Shown piece after piece: positions 11,202 to 23,135 of a stretch of 64,000 nt of DNA. The stretch's first letter is position 1; each line of letters starts with the position of its first letter. Source of the stretch: Argentina anserina (taxonomy: Eukaryota; Streptophyta; Magnoliopsida; Rosales; Rosaceae); the NCBI RefSeq assembly GCF_933775445.1, contig NC_065874.1, positions 31,442,501 to 31,506,500 on the forward strand, written 5' to 3'. The notes beneath the pieces are model-generated. The model was not told the DNA's origin and made no database searches. It saw only the letters and a program-made list of their open reading frames with translations. Both the position numbers and the translations under genes were made by a program.

Positions 11202-14200
11202 TGTAATAACCCGAATTTTTAGAAACTAAATGTCGAGTATTTTCAAAGTGTTAAACTTGTGAAATTAATTCAAGACGACAATTGGAGGTTTGCGTCATTT
11301 CGAAACGAAAACGGAAACGTTCTCGGATCGTTTAATTAGAAAACGTAACATTACCGCAACGTATATATCGGCTTTTATTCCGTCGCTCGGTTGCGAAAAC
11401 ATCCTTCACGAAAGTTGTAGAGCTCGTCGATACGAGTGCGTGGACATGTGACGCGTTCGAATCGGACGTCGGAGGTGAAAGTTATTAACGTCGGAAGTTA
11501 GTTTCCGATTTTGAAAACGAGTATAAAAGGGTATTTTGTGATTAGGGTTTCCATTTCAGGAAACCCTTATCTCTCGCTTCCATCTGCCTCCCTCCCCATT
11601 CTCTCTCCCCGATTCGCGCCTCCCTCCTTCCCCCTCTCTCCCGAGTCACTCTCCTTCCCCGATCTCCGTCCTCAACCCTTCGTGGCTAGCACCGCCGCTC
11701 CCTACGGCCTCGCAAGTCCCCCTGCAAGCGACCCCGAGCTTGCGGCGCTCTGCCTCGCTGCCGAAAGCTTCGCTCGTTCCCCCGAGTCTCCCTCTGCCTC
11801 GCGCCTCACTCTCTGCCTCCAAGCTGCAGTGACCTCCACCGCCATCCTCTAGGGCATCGCTAGACCCTCAGCTGCCACCTGCAAGCACCCCGTGCATCGT
11901 TTCGCCGCCAAGGAGCCGGATCGACGATCGAAGATCCTGCGAGAAGCTCATCGACGATTCTATCACTTCCGACGCATTTTGAGCTCCGATCTAGGTAAGA
12001 ATGCATTCAATTTGATGTTGTGATGTGTGTGAATGGTTTGGTGATTGATTGATGGAGATTTGGGGAAGAATCGGGGGTGGAGGAGATTTGGAGATACCGC
12101 CGCCTTAGGCGGCGCGTGGGAAGGGTGTGAGGTAGCCTAGGGGCGGTTTGGAACCGTAGGTAGGTAGAGGAGGAGGAGAGGAAGAGATTGCGCACGGCGG
12201 TGGCGTGACACGCGTCGTGGTTAGCGTCGGCGCGTGGGCACCACGCGCGGTCACCGGCGAGTGGCGAGTGGCGCGTGTACCACACGCGCCGCCACGTGCG
12301 GCGGCGTGAAAAGTATTCCAGAAGGGTATTTTGGTAATTTACTTACGTACGGTAAATGTAAATGTAAATTTATTTACGTACGGTAAATGTAAATTAAATT
12401 TTACGTACGGTAAATGTAAATATAAATTACTTTCAGTAATTGTAAAAAGTAATTTCTAAAAGGTAATTTAGTAAATTTCATTTACTGAGATTGTATTTAC
12501 ATTTGAACAGTATATATACGTACAAAAATACGTAAACAGTATATATATGTACATAAATACGTAAACAGTATGTATACATACTGAAATACGTATTATGCGT
12601 GTTTTTGTACAGTAATACATGAACAGTAACTGTGAACAGTACATGTGCACAGTACCTGTGAACAGTAACTTCGTAAAAACCAAAAATTGCTGAACAGTAA
12701 CAGTTTATTACTGTTTTGGCATTTAAAGGTTTACGAAACGTTTCTAAATTCTTTTCTTATCTTTTCAAGGTGATCGATAAATCAAGGAAATGAATTATCT
12801 TCGGAAATTGTGGAATTACGCTCGAGTCGATAAGGTGAGTAAAATCTCACTTATTTACGAATCTACCCTTGCGGTGATTCAAGATTTTGCAAGAGTTTTT
12901 AAGATTGAATTACGACACGTATACAATATAGTGAATTACATATATATCGTATAAATGGTAATAAGTACATATATATATATAGTTTGCTATATTATATACT
13001 GTTATGAATTCATTGGAATTGGTCATTTCGAATGACGAGAATTAAATATTGAGCATGTGATTTGATTTTTGTACAATATGAGGTGTGATTATTGTACGTG
13101 GTTTTAACATGAGTTTGTTAAAATGTTTTGTCTTCGGACGAGTTTTGTCTTCGGACGAGTTTTTGTCTTCAGACGTGTTTATGAAATATGACATGTATAT
13201 GATATAATGGATTATATATATATATTGTATAAATGGTAAATATGTACATATATATATAGTTTGCTATATAATATACTGTTATGATTTTATCGTGATTTAT
13301 GTCATTTCGATGACAAGATTTAAATATCGAGCATGTGATTTTGATTTGTACAATATGATGTGAGATTATTGTACGTGATTTTAACATTGAGATTGTTAAA
13401 ATGTTGATTTGTCTTCGGACATGATTTTTGGTACAATATGATGTGAGATTATTGTACGTGATTTTAACATTGAGATTGTTAAAATGTTGATTTGTCTTCG
13501 GACATGATTTTTGGTACAATATGATGTGAGATTATTGTACGTGATTTTAACATTGAGATTGTTAAAATGTTGATTTTTCTTCGGATGTGATTTGGTACAA
13601 TATGATGTGAGATTATTGTACGTGTTTGGCAAGTCGGAACCTAGCCTTTGGCCGGGCGAAAGTTACGATACAGTTAGAGCTCTAGTCTGTCTGCCGTAGT
13701 ACTGCATGTGAGGTAACGGGTGGTTATCTGCTCATGTGTACTCAGATTGTTTTGGATGTTGGGTAGCGGGTGGCTATCCAATATCGGCGGTGTATTACGA
13801 GAGGGGTAACAGATGTGTACCAGCGTTCTTGGTACCCGTAATATAAATGCATTTGGGTAACCATAAGGGTTACTTAATTTCTCATGAGCGTTTTATTTCA
13901 TATTTCTTTGGGACGACCAGATGGGCCGTTCATTGACTCATGAGTGCATTTATATTTGTTTGATTTCTGGATTTTCGAATATATTGTTATGCGAGTTATA
14001 TTTTCATTTTACTCATACGAGCTGTAAAGCTTACCGGGTTTGTGTTTACAATCCCGGTGCACCAATTCGATGGTGTAGTGGATAACTCTGCAGGTGTGGA
14101 TTAGTGGGAATTGACGTACCGCTCAGTGGACTTGAAGTTATTTATCTCCAGCTGGTGTGAGGATTTTGTGTGACTATCTTGTGAGTTTGTTGTGAGGATT

Positions 14201-14387
14201 ACGCAATTCCATTGTTATAATATTGAATTATAATTTGGGTTGTAATAATCGGTTTGACTGAGTTGTATTTTGAACTCAGAGATGATCCGATGTGGCATTT
14301 TAAACGATTTCGATTCGTTGAGATTGTTTGGTGTTTAAAGATTTTGAAATTTTGAGTTTTTATACTCGAAATTTTGGGGTCGTTACA
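11202..14387 (+). mobile_element. Solo LTR of a long-LTR Ty3/gypsy family (inner level of the nest)
   Basis: The 3,186-bp unit begins TGTAATAACCCGAATTTTT and ends TTTTGGGGTCGTTACA. It is flanked on both sides by AACAC (11197-11201 and 14388-14392), which fixes its ends exactly. No internal region accompanies it, so it is a solo LTR. A TATAAAA at 11522 before a CT-rich leader marks the likely LTR promoter. A GC-rich block with hairpins (12060-12310), TACGTA/AACAGTA short repeats (12340-12720) and 83-bp tandem repeats (13348-13625) follow. Related LTRs recur at 14517, 44969, 52883 and 60072 in other states. Confidence 0.9.
13348..13625. repeat. 83-bp tandem repeats with hairpins inside the solo LTR
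   Basis: The word GTACAATATGATGTGAGATT recurs at 13348, 13432, 13514 and 13596. Each unit carries two potential stem-loops: GTACAATA...TATTGTAC, and TTTTAACA...TGTTAAAA. A TTGTCTTCGGAC word closes each unit and also occurs just upstream at 13130-13170. Confidence 0.85.
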
Positions 14388-14502
14388 AACACTCTTGCGT
14401 ACTCAGTGACATATCAATACCGAAGAGCATGTGATGGGAATCTGCTGTAGTCGTGTCATCGCTCCTGGATGATATTGATAAATCATCAAATACGCAACCT
14501 AC

Positions 14503-14514
14503 GCTCTGATACCA
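14503..14514 (-). promoter_or_regulatory. Primer-binding site, initiator tRNA-Met type
   Basis: The minus strand reads TGGTATCAGAGC two bases inside the LTR that starts at 14517 (TGTCACAACC on the plus strand). This is the standard plant LTR-retroelement primer site and orients the gypsy element to the minus strand. Confidence 0.85.
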
Positions 14515-17500
14515 ACTGTCACAACCTTGAAATTCGAATGATAAAAATTCGAATTCGAAGCCATGAAAACTCTAAAACAATCTCAAATATATTGAAATCA
14601 TCATATCATAACAGTGTATCGAAACTGAGTCCACAGCATGACTCAGTCGATTTGAATAATATATAACCAGTCTATACCTCAGTATTATAACCAATGAAAA
14701 TGTAAAATTCACTCAATCCTCACCACAAACAGAAGACATAATTCTTCAGAGTAAACCCTCCGAATCTGCGAATTCTCACTTGCAGAACTATCCCATACAC
14801 CATCAAATTGGTGTACCGGGATTGTAAACACAAATCCAGTAAGTTTTTAAGCTCGTATGAGTAAATCAACAGTAAACATACATCGCATACAAAATAAATA
14901 TGTCAAATAACATTTAAAGCAAACGTACTCATGTGACACTAGGCAACACATCTGTTACCTAAAATCATTTAAAAACATGGAAACTTATGAGACTCAGGCA
15001 ACTCATCTGTTACCCCTCATGCAGTACACCAACAGGCACTGGGCAACCCATTTGGTTACCTAAAATCATGTAAAACATGGCTACTCATGAGACTCAGGTA
15101 CTCATATGTTACCCCTCATGCAGTACACCGACAGACACTGGGCAACCCATCTGTACCCAATGTCACTTTAAAAAATATGGGTACTCATGAGACTCACGCA
15201 ACCCATCTGTTACCGCTCATGCAATACTCCGGCAGACAGATTAGAGCTTTAACTGAATCGTAAGTGTCACCCGGCCAAGGCTTGGTTCTGATTCTGCCAA
15301 CACGTCCGAAGACAGAAAAACACGGCTAAAGACAGAAAATAGGTCCGAAGACAGAAAACACGTCCGAAGACAGAAAAAACATGTCCGAAGACAGAAAACG
15401 TTTTAACAAGACTCAATGTTGAAACCACTTACAATAACAATTCACCCATGTTATTGTACTACAACAAAATGACTCTTGCTCAAATAAAATAAATATAGTT
15501 GCCACAGTATAATTCATTTGGAAAGAAGAACGTGACAGTATATAATGTAGCAACCCATATATATGTATCGTATTTACCATTTTATACACATACACAACCC
15601 ATATATTATATATATGTCATAGTTCGATCTTTTTAATAAAACGTAAATATGAGTCACCGCCAATGGTAGACTCGTGATAGTGAGATTTACTCACTTTCAC
15701 CATAATACATAATCAATAAAACCTTTTTAAATCATTTATTAAAATAGCGTTTCACTTACCCATGAACCGTAGACGATTAAGTTCACGTAATTTAAACCAA
15801 AACATATTTTTAAAATAATTTTTATAAACTAGTGATGCAACGACTATGTTAACAACTCAAACTAAATTCAATAATTCTAACACTACTTTGATCATGATGA
15901 TCACTGTGAGGTTTACTCACCTTATTTCCCTCGTGCAACTTCTACGACACCGAAAGCGATTCCCTCACTCATTTCGTCGGTCACCTAATAGCATAATAAA
16001 ATGCTTAGAAAACGATACATAAAATATCAAGTGACGATTTCAATAAATATAAATGATGTTCATAAAACAATGTTCATAGAACAATGCTCATGTTCTACTA
16101 TTTACTAAACATTGTTCGGAATTACTGTTTTACAGAACACTGCTCACAGTTAATGGTCGTGACCACTGTTCACATTACTGTTCACCGTACTATTCGTGCG
16201 GCACCACTATTTCCCGACCACCACCAATGACCACCAAATTTCACCACCACAATCTAAATGACATTCCTAACAACTTTTTAGTTCACAACAAAGTCTAAAT
16301 CAAAGCTTAAAACCTCCAATTTCAGAATTTCCGAAAAATCCCAAATCAAGAACCCTATAATTGAAATTTCTTGGTTTGAGTTCTTACCTTTTGATTTAGC
16401 TCAAAACCTTTGCAGGGGTTGTTGACGACATTGAGGCAAGGAGTTTGAGACCAGTGGTGAAGCCTAAACTCGCCGGAGGTCACCAGAAAATTGAAGAACA
16501 CAATTGGGTCACCGTCAGGTTTCCAGGTCGACTTCCGAGTTTCGATACATGGAAACCGGCATACTATTCCACGATCCACCACCACATGGAGGCGTGCAAG
16601 AAGGAGGCGAAGTGATCTGGGCTGGCCCGGTCGCCTGAAAAAACCACCGTAGTCGGTCGGAAAAATCGGGTCGGATCGGCCGAATCTAGGTCGGGTCAGA
16701 AGAAAATTTTCGCCACTGAAAGTGCGCTTGCGGGGAGAGGGAGGAAAAAAATGAGGATATTACTCTTCCTGATTCTATACGTAAATTCAAAGGGTTTGTG
16801 CAAGATTATCCAATAGGCATGTGAATATGCAGCTGTCCGTGTGCAACTTGGGGTTATATTTCTGCAAATATACTCATTTGCAAATTTACAGATATGTTTT
16901 CTTCCATCCTCTACTGTCGATGATGAGATTATTGTCTTTTGTGTTATGTTGTCTGTTGCTTGCCGCAATGGTTCACTTCAATGTCTACCCCATTTGTCTA
17001 AGCTTCATAATACATATTGTTGGATACTTGAAGTGTAACAGAATAGTACTAGTGTTCCTCTACGTTCTGCCCATTTGAAGTTTGATATGGAGTGGATGTT
17101 AATTTGTCATTGGATGCTACAGTTTTCTTACATTCGCAGCATATTCTTATCATGGACCTGAATCTGTCCTGGCGTTAGCTTTTGAGTCTTATGTACTCAT
17201 GTGTGCCTTCTCTTTGGATGTTAAGCCGGTGATCATTGTGGAATGACAAATCTGTGGCTACATACATTCGGCTACAAGAATTGATCTTGTTTGTAATAAC
17301 ATGTAGTCATAGCCATGCATTGGTAATTGTCAAAAGGCTGCCTTCAGATCTGCTCTACAAAACTCATTCATCTGACTTGGTTGGGACTACTAGCAGTAAC
17401 TTGCAACATTCAAGCTTTAAGTCAAATTTGCAGAGATCATCAGTGTTTTGTCTTTGCTGCCATGCCGGGTGATTTTGAATTGGGATGTTAGCTTGTAATT

Positions 17501-17884
17501 TCATTCCTTCATTTACTTGAGCTATATTGTGTATCTTAAATCCAACCATTATGCTTGTCCCCAAACATATAGTTGAGGGGGGTGTTAGTCATATAAGGGG
17601 AGTATAGGTATTTGCTTGTTATCCCTACATAGACTTGTTGTACTATTCTCCTTAATTAAATTGAATCACAATACAGTCATGTAATCCGTTTCTGCGTTTC
17701 ATCTACAGTTTCAACATTTTAACTTTCAATAATCCATAATCCTATCAACGAGTGGCCAAAATAAAGAACACAGAAGTGACATAACTCGTCCAATATCGAA
17801 CGGATCTGTTTCAATTCCTCATTGTCAAAACCCTCACCTCAAAACCCCCCAAACTCCCTTTTCTTGATCGGAGACACATGAACA

Positions 17885-18891
17885 CAGGGCCGGCCTTGGG
17901 CTAAAGCCACTAAAGCACCAGCTTTGGGCTCCCAATTTTAAGGGCTCCTAAAATTAATCATATACACATAGTAAAAAAAAATCTGGGTCGTAAAAGAATG
18001 ATGCTACGTTCTTCTATCATTTTCAGTTTTCTGACTTTCTCTCTCCGGTACGTTACTGGTCTCCTCTTTTAATTCTTTTCAATTTTGTATATGCTTTTGT
18101 TTGGAGAAAGTATGAAGAAAGATTGAGAATCTGTGGTGTTTGGTAAAGTTGAAGATGTATGTGTGCTTTTCGATACAGATCTGAGCTTAGATATTAGATT
18201 GATAGATTCCATCAGTGTTTGGATTTCTAGCTCATTTGATTTTTTCCGAAGCAATCTTCCGGTGATTAGAAATGTCTAGAACTCTAAATGATTGAATGAA
18301 TTGTAAGGAAAACGAATTTGCAGGAGATTATTGCGTGCTTGACTTGATGAAACTTAGTTTTAATTGGCTGTTTTGTTTACATAGTGTAGTTGTTAGTTAT
18401 GGTAGCATTTCCATGTTATTCATATTGCATCTCTTCTTTTGTATATCATATTGTGTTTTCTAGCCGTTAAGAAATTTATATTGTATGGGTTTCCTAGTTT
18501 TTGGAATGAAAAACATGGTGGTGAGGTCATGCTCATGATACAAATTGAACATTATTATCTGTTTTCTATGGTTTTATCAGATTATGACAACAATTTTATT
18601 ATATTTTGCAGGGTGCTATATGGCTCCAATCAGGAAGCATCATTCTAGGGCTAAAAAAAAAAGATTCAGACGAAGGAGGCGCTAAAGAAGGTTCAAGCAA
18701 GAATGACAATTTTTGAGTAAAAGATACTGATATTTGTAATTTTTATATTTTTGTTTCAAATTTTATAACATTTTATTATTATTGAAAGTTTTATTGTTAT
18801 GTTTTGTTGTTTTAAAAAATTTATCGTTTTAATTTTTTTTAACAAGGGGCCAAATTTTCTCGTCGAGCCCGAAATCTCAGGACCGGCCATG
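17885..18891. mobile_element. hAT-type non-autonomous transposon at a UGT start codon
   Basis: The element begins CAGGGCCGGCCTTGGGC and ends ...TCAGGACCGGCCATG, an imperfect terminal inverted repeat of the CAGGGCCGGCC hAT type. An exact 8-bp duplication, CATGAACA, lies at 17877-17884 and 18892-18899. The interior has no transposase; a short exon-like segment near 18610-18716 is all that reads as coding. The same terminal type recurs at 34554-41145. Confidence 0.9.
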
Positions 18892-18892
18892 C

Positions 18893-20278
18893 ATGAACAC
18901 AACCTCTACCGTCTGCCACGTGGTGGCGGTTCCTTTTCCCGGGAGAGGCCGCGTCAACCCATGATCAACCTCTGCAAGCTACTATCTCTAAAGAGAGACA
19001 ACTTTCGAATCACCATTGTCCTCACCGAGGATTGGCTTGCCTTCATAGCCGCCGATCCTAAGCCCCACCATCCCAAACGTTCTTCCATCCGAACTAGTTC
19101 GCAGTCAAAACTACCCTGAATTTTACGAAGCAGTGCTGACAAAAATGGAAGCTCCATTTGAGGAGTTGATGGGTCGAATTCAGCCTCCGGTGACGGTGAT
19201 CATAGTCGATACCGAACTTCTCTGGGCTATTCCCGCCGCCCGCCGGAGAAATATTCCGGTGGCGTCGCGCTGGACGGCATCCGCGTCGGTCTTTGCAACC
19301 ACATGTGAAGAGCTGAAGATGGGTTTGTTAGGTATGTGACGAAGTTTTGATCTTTGTAGTTGTCTATGATTGTTCAGTAGAAGGAAATAAAATAATTGAA
19401 ATTGATTAGGCAATTGGGTTTGTTTGGTTTTTTTGTGTGATGGAAGATGGAGACCAGAAATTGGACCAAACAGATGAGTTAGAGGACACAAGAGTAACCA
19501 AGCACGCAATGGAGTACATTTCAATGGTTTCGAAGGCAAATTACTTGACCTCAGTGTATGAGCTTGAATCCAAAGTTATAGACTTTCTACAAGCAGAATA
19601 CCATTTCCCTGTTTACCCAGTTGGTCCTGCAATACCTTATTTAGAGCTAGAATGTGACAATGGGCTTGACTATCTGAAATAATTAGATTCCCAACCAAAA
19701 GACTCTGTCTTGTACATTTCGTTGGGGAGTTATCTTTCAGTTTCGAGCACCCAAATGGATTTATTCGCTGCCGGGCTTCAAGAGAGTGGCATCCGGTTCT
19801 TGTGGGTTGCTAGGGGAGAGAGTGATAGGTTGAAACAGAGGTGTGGTGATATGGGGTTAGTGGTGCCATGGTGTTAGCAATTAAAGGTGTTGTGTCAATG
19901 TGTCATGGTTCTGTAGGTGGTTTTTGGACACATTGTGGGTGGAACTCGACTCTGGAAGCTGTGTTTTCTGGTGTTCCAATGCTTACTTCCCCTTTGGCTT
20001 TTGATCAGTTTCCAAACAGTAGGCGAATAGTTGATGACTGGAACATTGGCCAGATTATTAAGAGAGAAGTACAATGCGATCAAGATTTGATGACTAGGGA
20101 AGATATTGCTGACCTTGTGCGGAGGTTTATGGATCTTGAAAGCAGTGATGGAAAGGAGATGAGAAATAGAGTTAAGGAACTCAGCACTTTGTGTCATGGA
20201 GCAATTGCAGAAGGTGGTTCATCTGACAAGAATCTTGATGATTTTATCATGGACATAACCAAAGCTGCGGCTGTCTGA
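18893..20278 (+). pseudogene. UGT87A-like pseudogene, full length but broken
   Basis: Exon 1 starts at the ATG at 18893 (MNTTSTVCHVVAVPFPGRG). It carries His-to-Arg at the catalytic position (GRGRVNP), then loses one base just before MINLC near 18960. Exon 2 begins around 19443 and has TAA where a Trp is expected (YLK*LDSQP, near 19679) and TAG inside the PSPG box (PWC*QLKVL, near 19874). An 8-bp insertion near 19900 precedes SVGGFWTHCGWNS. The C-terminal half (19868-20278) is otherwise open to its natural stop. Loss of the catalytic His alone would abolish the usual mechanism. The hAT element directly upstream separates it from its original promoter and leader. Confidence 0.92.
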
Positions 20279-20469
20279 TACCTCGATCTTAACCATAGCA
20301 TGATAAGAATGGATGCCATGACCTTGTAGGTTCAATTCAATATATTCAAATTAGCTTTGTGTCTGAACTCTGAAGTCATGAACTGGTTGTCTGTACAGTA
20401 ATTGAGAACTTCATAAAATTGAAGCAACCCATATAAGCTGGCAAATATTTTTGAGGATTTTTCTTGGGT

Positions 20470-20735
20470 CCCCAAAACACAATATCTCTTGTTTGCTTCT
20501 ATCTATGAGCTTGAAACTACAGTCATCTACATTTTTAAGAGCAGAGTTTTCATTGCCTAGAGTAGTGATCAGAATTATCTAGAGTGCCTTGATTCTCAAC
20601 CTTGTAGCTCTGTCTTTTTACTTCTTAATGGATCCCATTCTTTCATTAATAGTCGATCAGGTGGTGTCACACACAAGAGAAGAAATTGCAGGGCTGGCAA
20701 GCAAATTCATGGATTTGTAGGATGGTGAAGGGAAA
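20470..20735 (+). pseudogene. UGT87A-like pseudogene remnant
   Basis: Short, internally deleted remnant. QYLLFASIYELETTVI is followed by LECLDSQPCSSV, then by VVSHTREEIAGLASKFMDL near the end. The PSPG box is entirely missing and in-frame stops are present. It lies about 190 bp downstream of the previous pseudogene, in the same orientation, as expected of a tandem array in decay. Confidence 0.85.
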
Positions 20736-21307
20736 TAGGCTGATTTTTGCAATTCAAGTATTGGTTTGGAATTTTCTTTTCCGTTTTCTATATAATTAAC
20801 TAATGCTTGGTGTGTACTTGCGAGTTCGTTGAATCAATTGACCAGTGTTTCTCGATATAAACCTTTCACATGAATGAACGGATATGGTTATTAGGATCCG
20901 TATACGATGCTGTTGCATATTCAGTTCCTGTTACAGCTGCTATTGTTTTTTTTTTTCAGTAATATGTTTCAATCATGTTTGAGTACTAACCAACAAGATT
21001 TATGCTAGAATGCTAGTTCACAAATAGAAAGATTGCATTAACTGGATGGAGAACAACAGAGCAGAGTTCACACCTCTACAGCTCCACTTATGTAATCACT
21101 TGCTGATTCCTCGTTGAGAACAACAGATACACATAAAAGTAACTAAAAAAAGTATAATACATCGAAAAGTAACAAACAAGAATATAAGTGAGTGAATCAT
21201 TATCAATTTTATGGAGATATTTTGAGCTGAAATGGTTTCAGCTTAAGTTGGGACAAAATCAGTATAATCCTGATTCATAGACCACAGATTAGTAAGCATT
21301 GAGGCTA
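20736..21307. other. Intergenic, no feature seen
   Basis: AT-rich sequence between the last UGT remnant and the minus-strand membrane-protein gene. No coding segment or repeat is recognised. Confidence 0.5.
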
Positions 21308-22307
21308 TTACATGGCCAGAACTAATATGATTGCAAAAACTACAACATGCTGGACCATCACCAGAATCACTTTGACTCTGGATTTATTAATGTACTTGGC
21401 TATTTGGTCTCTTAACCAATTTATAATTACTGAGGCTATAAGTTTTGCCAGAAGTAATATGACTGTAACAACTATAAGATGTTGCACAGTCACCGTAGTC
21501 TATGATGCACGAGAACGGATACGGGGTGCATGATACGTGATACGGAGATATGTGATACGTGAATTTTCAAGAAAAACATCCTACTGGATACGTTTTTAAT
21601 TATTAAAATAATATATACTATAATATATATATATATATATATAATATAAACATTATTGAAACTATTGGCATAAATTTGCATATATAAAAATAATGGAAAA
21701 GAGGTTAATTAAATTGTTTGATATAAGCTTTACTAAAATAAGCAAGAAGTTAACCAAAAAAGGAATTAAAAGGTTTTATCTTTAATTGATGAAGAAAGAC
21801 AAAATTAGCCCTAAAATCTATCCAAAAACGTATCCCTGAAGTGTCTATTTGGTCAAACGCGTATATGAAATCAAAGATACGTCAAAATAAGTTTGGATAC
21901 GTATCCAAGGCATATCCAACACGAATCCGTATTGAGTACAGATACGATACAACATTTTAAATTTTTTGCCGTATCCATGCATCATAGACTATGGTCCCTT
22001 CGACTCTAAAGTTTCTGTAGATGGCTATTTGGTCCCTTAGGAAATTTATCACATCTCTGCCCATAGAGTTTCCACCGACAACCAAAGTTAGTACCACCAT
22101 CACCAAGACTCCCAACATCTCCACTGCCGATGGCATCTCGCCTAAGCCAGCTACCATATCCTTTGCTTGATCCATGGTTGCCAACTCCATTAGAAAAGTA
22201 ATTAAGACAAAGCAGAGGATGAACATTTGAATTAACACAAGTTGTGCAGGCAAGTTTTCAGCCAGATCAAAAAAAATTTCGATTTTGCTTGAACGGACTT
22301 TTCTCAT
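21308..22307 (-). pseudogene. Small repetitive membrane protein, split by a TIR element
   Basis: The minus-strand frame starts at a real ATG (22305-22307; MRKVRSSKIEIFFDL). It has hydrophobic segments (LVLIQMFILCFVLITFLMEL, then LGVLVMVVLTLVVGG) followed by NFLRDQIAIYRNFRVEGT, where a TIR element interrupts it. Beyond the element the same frame resumes as VTVQHLIVVTVILLLAKLIASVI, then NWLRDQIAKYINKSRV, then VILVMVQHVVVFAIILVLAM and a stop at 21308. The modules align: a hydrophobic helix followed by FLRDQIA-Y-N-RV. Removing 21496-21991 restores one open frame. I do not recognise the family; membrane location is inferred from hydrophobicity. It could be a recent pseudogene or a presence/absence allele. 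Confidence 0.55.
21496..21991. mobile_element. TIR element (MITE-sized) inside the membrane-protein gene
   Basis: The left end TAGTCTATGATGCA...CGGATACGG matches the reverse complement of the right end (TAGTCTATGATGCATGGATACGG). The 496-bp interior is AT-rich with repeated GATACG/CGTATC words and no transposase. Comparison with the neighbouring module of the host gene (CACCAGAATCAC versus CACCG|TGGTCCCTTC) places the insertion exactly. No clear target-site duplication is visible, so the superfamily is not assigned. Confidence 0.65.
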
Positions 22308-23135
22308 TCATCGTAGGTGCTTTAATAGGGAATGCTGATCTAAACAAGCAGCCCTGAATATATAAGGAAATAGGAAAAAATTTTGATATTTCTAGTACAC
22401 CTAGAAATGCATGTAAAATCGATGTTACATAAAGCAATCGAGTCTACAATAGACTAACTAAACAAAACAACCTCGCACATAAGCAATTGATTCTACCAAA
22501 AACATAAGACTTGATACATAATATTTGAATATATAACTTAATAGATAACGTAACCGAGGTGACTTGCTGTTTCACTTCTGATCAAAATAGAATTAGAATA
22601 GAAAGTAAGAGAACCAATGTATTAGACCTATGTAAATTTTATTTTATTTATGTCGAAACTCTCTAACATAACTAAGAGTCTAAGATGGCTTGGTGTTTTT
22701 AAGAGTTATCAATTGTTTAGACATGAGAACTCGAGAGGAAGCGATAAGAGAGAGCTGGGATAGGAGCCAGAATCAGATAGAACGATAGCCCATTGGGCCT
22801 TGCAATGTTGCTATTTTCACATATACTTCCAGAAAAACAAACAGAGCATACAGGATACGGCATTACCCCCTGGTGTCGTTTTTTTTTTCTCCCAAATAGG
22901 AAAAACCCTAATTCCGGTAATCTTGGAGCCCTAATCTAACCGAAAAAAAAATCCAATCTTGCTTCTTCTTCTTCTCCAGCTTTCTTCTCTGACCCGTCAA
23001 ACTTAAACCCCTCCCTCTTTGATTAAAATATGATCCAACTCCAATCCTCTACCTGCTGATGCACCTGTTTATGGAGAAGCCCCAAACCCTAAAATCCCCA
23101 CATTCAACCCTAAATCCCAACTTCTCAATCCCCAA
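22308..23135. other. Intergenic; contains the mitoferrin promoter and leader
   Basis: AT-rich sequence ending in a CT-rich stretch (TTGCTTCTTCTTCTTCTCC, about 22957-22975) typical of a plant 5' leader. No other feature is recognised. Confidence 0.5.

Larger units (their letters stand above)
10060..16700 (-). mobile_element. Ty3/gypsy retroelement, truncated (middle level of the nest)
   Basis: Reading on the minus strand, the 5' LTR occupies 14517 to roughly 16,700. The primer-binding site is at 14503-14514 (TGGTATCAGAGC on the minus strand). Protease and reverse-transcriptase coding sequence runs down to about 10,060. The 3' part of pol and the 3' LTR are missing. The right edge of the LTR is approximate. 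The internal region is interrupted at 11,202-14,387 by a solo LTR whose AACAC duplication lies on both sides, so the two parts join precisely. Confidence 0.75.
9805..17747. mobile_element. Short-LTR retroelement (outer shell of a three-level nest)
   Basis: Two related direct repeats, 9805 to about 9961 and 17581-17747, share TGTTAGTCATATAA, TATTTGCTTGTTATCCCT and TTCTCCTTAATTAAATTGAATC. The right copy follows a polypurine tract (TTGAGGGGGG). ACGAGTG occurs immediately outside or at both ends (9800-9806 and 17748-17754), supporting a target-site duplication of ACGAG, although the last bases of the two LTRs differ. The element's own internal sequence (about 16,720-17,580) has no recognised gag or pol, so it looks like a non-coding (TRIM/LARD-type) element. 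A Ty3/gypsy element has inserted inside it. Confidence 0.65.

Noticed and set aside
13169..13632. Two overlapping minus-strand frames of 78-116 codons rich in Asn, Thr and Ile
   Set aside because: They are produced by the 83-bp tandem repeats of the LTR and repeat with the same period.
21496..21991. Assignment of the TIR element to Mariner/Stowaway with a TA duplication
   Set aside because: Comparison with the neighbouring protein module shows the host frame closes without an extra TA, so the TA at each end belongs to the TIR.
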